A program made the position numbers and the translations under genes. Below the pieces are notes generated by a model. It was not told the origin of the DNA and searched no databases. It was given only the letters and a program-made list of their open reading frames with translations. Below, in pieces: positions 6,287-9,302 of a stretch of 9,302 nt of DNA. The DNA is taken from contig JAOUFL010000085.1 in NCBI GenBank assembly GCA_029858245.1, forward strand, positions 1 through 9,302, in the 5' to 3' direction. The stretch is from Candidatus Zixiibacteriota bacterium. Lineage in GTDB: Bacteria; Zixibacteria; MSB-5A5; RBG-16-43-9. Within the stretch, counting starts at the first letter, position 1, and each line of letters begins with the position of its first letter.

Positions 6287-6858
6287 AATTATAAAATCTA
6301 AGCTTAAACGATGGAGATGTAAACAAAAATATCTATTCAAATGAACAGCTCCAACCGTTAAAAAAGACCATAATAGGAAATTTGGTGTAGTTATCGTAGA
6401 ACCGGCTATTATGCTCGATGAAAAATTGCAGTGACCTGATTAATGCAGGACGTATTAAATTTTGTCTTCAAGAAAAAACTATAGTGGCTTAATTCATTGG
6501 ACTATTTTACTACGATAAATCAAGAAACAAGTCAGGATATAACAACGTTCTGTCCCCACACTTATACCAAGATACCCCAAAAAATGGATGAGAAACATTG
6601 CAATGGTAATAATTTTTAGATATAAAAACCAACGTGTAATAAGTAACTATACCCTTAAAATGATCTTAAAAGATTTCGTCCTCTGGATTTGAATCCCATT
6701 CAACGCCAACTCCTTAAAATATAATTACTTAACAAACTGCTTGGAATCTTCTTTTCCCTCAGTTTCAATAAAGAATTTTTTCTGAAAGTCGATAATAGTA
6801 AAAGATAATATAAGACTAAAAAATCAACCTTTCAAAAAACAAAATATCTGGAGAAATT
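6287..6858. other. Long AT-rich region between divergent mtaB and pilT
   Basis: About 570 nt separate mtaB (minus) from pilT (plus), and I recognise no gene or RNA in them. It must hold promoters for both sides, but only weak candidates are seen. For mtaB there is TTGGAG (6349-6354) and TATTTT (6326-6331), 17 nt apart, on the minus strand. For pilT there is a GATAAT/TATAAG cluster at 6804-6814 without a good -35. Some short stretches look coding-like, for example plus-strand 6432-6594 read in one frame with one stop, and minus-strand 6735-6832. They lack starts and contain stops, so they may be a decayed gene or chance. An imperfect TGCA-ended dyad lies at 6427-6447, and GGATTTGAATCC, nearly palindromic, at 6685-6696. 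Confidence 0.5.
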
Positions 6859-7938
6859 ATGGTTGGATTAAGAGAGCTTCTGGAAGCAATGGTGAAAAAA
6901 AACGCCTCTGACCTTCACCTGACTGTGGGAAGTCCTCCACAGCTACGTATTGATGGCAAGCTGGTGAAAACCAATTATGATATTCTGACTCCTGAGGAAA
7001 CCAAAAAGCTGGGCTATTCCATAATGAATGAAAAGCAACGTCAGAAGTTTGAGGAGAAAAGTGAATTAGACCTCTCCTTTGGAATAGAGAACCTTAGCCG
7101 ATTCAGGTGTAACGTTTTTATGCAAAGGGGTAACGTTGCTGTAGCTTTGAGGATGATACCACACCACGTACCCAGTTTCGAGGAATTGGGTTTACCCAAG
7201 GTGGTAGCTGATTTCGCATCTATTCCGAGAGGCCTGGTTCTAATAACCGGACCAACCGGTATGGGAAAATCCACTTCCCTGGCTACCTTGATTGATAAAA
7301 TAAATAAAGAAAGACACTGTCATATCATTACCATTGAGGATCCGATCGAATATCTACATCGGCATAACTGCTCTCTTATAAACCAGAGAGAAGTTTACTC
7401 TGATACACCTTCTTTTGCTTCCGCCTTAAAATATGCTTTAAGGGAAGATCCGGATGTCGTGCTTATCGGAGAAATGAGGGATTTAGAGACTATGGAGGCA
7501 GCATTAAATATATCCGAGACCGGTCACTTAGCTTTTGCTACCTTACATACAAACTCCTGTATGGAATCGATAAACAGAATAATAGACGTATTCCCGGTTA
7601 ATCAGCAGGAGCAGGTCCGTGTGACTGTATCTTTTGTACTGCAGGCGGTGGTAACCCAGCAGTTGATTCCCAAGATTGGTGGGGGCAGGGTCTTGGCTTT
7701 GGAGATAATGATTTGTACTCCAGCTATTAGAGCTTTGATTCGGGATGACAAAATCCACCAGCTCTACTCGATGATGCAGGCTGGTCAGAAATATGGTATG
7801 AAGACCATGAACCAATCCCTGGCAGAACATTATCTATCCCATAAGATAACCATTGGAGATGCTATGGGAAGAAGTTCAAATCCACAGGAATTAAATGAGA
7901 CCTTATCTAAAAAACAGACATCAGTTAATTATGTATAA
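6859..7938 (+). CDS. pilT: Type IV pilus retraction ATPase PilT
   Basis: PilT is a hexameric cytoplasmic ATPase that disassembles type IV pili, powering twitching and DNA uptake. The 359-residue product is of normal length. It has an N-terminal PAS-like part with the ASDLHLTVGSPP motif (16-27), a Walker A loop GPTGMGKST (131-139), an Asp box (IEDPIEYLH, 159-167), Walker B VVLIGEMRD (200-208), and a His box (ETGHLAFATLHT, 220-231). The AIRALIRDDKIHQLYSMMQAG stretch corresponds to the AIRNLIRE retraction motif and marks it as PilT rather than PilB. The C-terminus has GMKTMNQSL and the usual SSNPQEL. Oddly, Met135 replaces the Ser usual in the P-loop of this family, although the general GxxxxGKS pattern holds. 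The start is ATG with GGAG (6850-6853) 5 nt upstream. pilC follows after 25 nt. Confidence 0.97.
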   Translation: MVGLRELLEAMVKKNASDLHLTVGSPPQLRIDGKLVKTNYDILTPEETKKLGYSIMNEKQRQKFEEKSELDLSFGIENLSRFRCNVFMQRGNVAVALRMIPHHVPSFEELGLPKVVADFASIPRGLVLITGPTGMGKSTSLATLIDKINKERHCHIITIEDPIEYLHRHNCSLINQREVYSDTPSFASALKYALREDPDVVLIGEMRDLETMEAALNISETGHLAFATLHTNSCMESINRIIDVFPVNQQEQVRVTVSFVLQAVVTQQLIPKIGGGRVLALEIMICTPAIRALIRDDKIHQLYSMMQAGQKYGMKTMNQSLAEHYLSHKITIGDAMGRSSNPQELNETLSKKQTSVNYV

Positions 7939-7949
7939 TCATTAGATTT

Positions 7950-7957
7950 AAAGGAGG
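7950..7957 (+). promoter_or_regulatory. Ribosome binding site fixing the TTG start of pilC
   Basis: AAAGGAGG, a near-complete Shine-Dalgarno sequence, lies 6 nt before the TTG at 7964. This decides in favour of the TTG, which also yields the family N-terminus MPLFEYKGK. There is no nearby ATG in that frame. Confidence 0.85.
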
Positions 7958-7963
7958 ATCAAA

Positions 7964-9163
7964 TTGCCACTCTTCGAATATAAAGGAAAGACTCTGGCAG
8001 GAACTACTGTATCAGGAGAGCTTAAAGCCAGGGACAGGAATGAGCTTGAAAAGCTCCTGCGGAGTAATAAGATTTTAGTCTCCTCGGTGATAAGGAAATC
8101 CTCAGGCATTAAACTCAACTTTGGTCGAGGCAGGGTTAAAAAAGTTCAGATCTCAAGGTTTACCAGGCAGTTTGCCACTATGATAGGAGCAGGACTTCCC
8201 ATGGTCCAGTGTTTGGAGATACTGGCTCAGCAAAGTGATTCAGCTGAGCTCAGAAGGGTGGTTGGAGAGATTAAGGAAAGTGTACAGGGTGGCACTACGC
8301 TGTCCGAGGCACTGTCCAAACACAAGAAAATCTTTGATGACCTTTATGTCAATATGGTAGATGCAGGCGAGATAGGTGGAGCATTAGATTCTATACTTTT
8401 AAGGCTGGCAAGCTATCGTGAGAAAGCCGATGCTCTGGTTCGCAAGGTAAGAGGTGCACTTGTCTATCCATCGTTAATCCTTACGGTAGCCATTTTTGTT
8501 ACCTTTGCCATGCTTACTTTTATCGTACCTGTTTTTGCCAAGATGTTTCAAGGGGTGGGTGCTGAACTGCCTGGACCCACTAAATTCGTCATGGATTTGA
8601 GTGCTTTTCTCAGGAACAACTCTTTAACTGGATTGATACTTTTAGCACTTTTAGCTATTGGATTCAGGTTCTATATTAAAACCGACCAGGGCCACTTAAC
8701 AGTGGATAAGATACTTCTGAGGTTACCTTTGATAGGTAGCCTGTTAAGAAAAAGCGCAATTTCCAGGTTTACTCGTACCCTGGGCACGCTGATTTCTTCC
8801 GGAGTCTCGATTCTGGATGCTCTTGATATCACTGCCAAAACTGCTGGTAATAGAGTTATCCAGGAGGCTATTAAAAAATCTGTTCTCTCCATTGCGGAAG
8901 GTGAGACTATCACCCAGCCTCTGAAAGAAACTGGTGTGTTTCCTCCTATGGTAACCCAGATGATCTCAGTAGGAGAAAAGACCGGTGGTCTTGACGATAT
9001 GCTTAACAAAATTGCGGATTTTTATGAGGAAGAAGTTGATGCAGCAGTTTCTACTTTAACCTCTATGATCGAGCCAGTAGTAATCATTTTTATGGGGGTA
9101 GTAGTTGGTGGAATCCTTATCTCAATGTATCTGCCAATGTTTGATATAATTGGTAAAATATGA
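7964..9163 (+). CDS. pilC: Type IV pilus inner-membrane platform protein PilC
   Basis: PilC is the polytopic inner-membrane platform of the type IV pilus machine. It belongs to the GspF family and interacts with the PilB and PilT motors. The 399-residue product has the N-terminal MPLFEYKGK and two repeated GspF domains. The first is about 67-190 (FTRQFATMIGAGLPM...GALVYPSLIL) and the second about 269-392 (FTRTLGTLISSGVSI...MIEPVVIIFMG). Each contains the AGEIGGALD/VGEKTGGLDDML-type motif. Membrane segments are visible at about 167-192, 221-238 and 370-395. Length is normal (400-410). It starts with TTG behind a strong Shine-Dalgarno and follows pilT by 25 nt, so the two are surely co-transcribed. 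An intrinsic terminator lies 39 nt after its stop. Confidence 0.96.
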   Translation: MPLFEYKGKTLAGTTVSGELKARDRNELEKLLRSNKILVSSVIRKSSGIKLNFGRGRVKKVQISRFTRQFATMIGAGLPMVQCLEILAQQSDSAELRRVVGEIKESVQGGTTLSEALSKHKKIFDDLYVNMVDAGEIGGALDSILLRLASYREKADALVRKVRGALVYPSLILTVAIFVTFAMLTFIVPVFAKMFQGVGAELPGPTKFVMDLSAFLRNNSLTGLILLALLAIGFRFYIKTDQGHLTVDKILLRLPLIGSLLRKSAISRFTRTLGTLISSGVSILDALDITAKTAGNRVIQEAIKKSVLSIAEGETITQPLKETGVFPPMVTQMISVGEKTGGLDDMLNKIADFYEEEVDAAVSTLTSMIEPVVIIFMGVVVGGILISMYLPMFDIIGKI

Positions 9164-9201
9164 TAAGGGTATAAGATTTCTTATAGCTAATATACCACCT
9201 T

Positions 9202-9229
9202 CACCCCGGTGAAAGCCGGGGTGTTTTTT
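9202..9229 (+). terminator. Intrinsic terminator after pilT-pilC
   Basis: An 8-bp GC-rich stem (9202-9209, CACCCCGG, paired with 9216-9223, CCGGGGTG) is followed by six T residues (9224-9229). The 6-nt loop can close to a GAAA tetraloop through a U-G pair. The T-run follows only on the plus strand, so it ends the pilT-pilC transcript. Confidence 0.95.
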
Positions 9230-9237
9230 GACTTAAG

Positions 9238-9302
9238 ATGAATTCTGTAATGAGAAAACCAGAACCTGCCAGGGTCACCATACCATTTCTATTCAGACTA
9301 TT
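9238..9302 (+). CDS. Possible start of an unidentified gene (partial, runs off right edge)
   Basis: An ATG at 9238 opens a frame that stays open to the window end (MNSVMRKPEPARVTIPFLF..., 21 full codons); a second in-frame ATG is at 9250. The shift from a basic, polar start to hydrophobic residues could be the beginning of a membrane protein. In some type IV pilus loci pilC is followed by the sensor kinase gene pilS, but nothing here proves that. No clear Shine-Dalgarno is visible, the ORF begins 8 nt after a terminator, and the minus strand is also open here, so this is weakly supported. Confidence 0.28.
   Translation, partial: MNSVMRKPEPARVTIPFLFRL

Noticed and set aside
6585..6605. Possible sigma54-type -24/-12 site upstream of pilT
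   Set aside because: The GG and GC elements are 12 rather than 10 nt apart and the flanking bases do not fit TGGCAC-N5-TTGCA.
6681..6708. tRNA 3'-half-like stretch (GGATTTGAATCCC followed by AACGCCA)
   Set aside because: The T-arm cannot be folded with a 5-bp stem and 7-nt loop because there is one base too many, and no D-arm, anticodon arm or matching acceptor strand lies upstream.
9230..9302. Minus-strand open frame entering from the right edge
   Set aside because: It would end by reading through the pilC terminator stem and is too short for recognition; the plus-strand ORF is as likely, so no minus-strand gene is called.

Overview
This window comes from the chromosome of an AT-rich bacterium. 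It has two gene blocks read in opposite directions. The left block (about 1-6290, minus strand) carries translation and genome-maintenance genes. The right block (6859 to the end, plus strand) carries type IV pilus genes. A pilus retraction ATPase and a PilC platform protein suggest a diderm with type IV pili. The rpsU, yqeY, rsmE, mtaB and prmA neighbourhood is widespread and does not fix the phylum. I suspect an uncultured candidate-phylum type lineage, but sequence alone cannot settle this. No integrase, transposase gene, CRISPR array, rRNA or intact tRNA is visible.

Minus-strand block, in transcription order. mtaB (tRNA t6A methylthiotransferase) comes first. It overlaps by 8 nt a broken prmA (ribosomal protein L11 methyltransferase). 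prmA in turn overlaps rsmE (16S rRNA m3U1498 methyltransferase) by 4 nt. The prmA copy has lost the middle of the protein, including the SAM-binding glycine loop, and carries an in-frame stop. After a gene-free AT-rich stretch comes a near-perfect sigma70-type promoter. It is followed by an 18-codon candidate leader ORF, rpsU (ribosomal protein S21) and yqeY (GatB/YqeY-domain protein). Each of these overlaps the next (ATGA, then TAATG), and a strong intrinsic terminator ends the unit. A further promoter candidate then drives cvpA (membrane protein) and mutS2, whose C-terminal fifth to quarter lies beyond the left edge.

Plus-strand block. pilT and pilC lie 25 nt apart and are closed by a strong intrinsic terminator with a GAAA loop. 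An ORF begins just after it and runs off the right edge; it could be the next pilus-locus gene but is too short to identify. pilB is not in the window.

Most genes are ordinary housekeeping genes. The points most worth a second look are the candidate leader ORF coupled to rpsU, the decay of prmA inside an otherwise tightly packed rRNA/tRNA-modification operon, the Met in the normally conserved P-loop of PilT, and the two long gene-free regions (3422-3748 and about 6287-6858), which share a degenerate motif.
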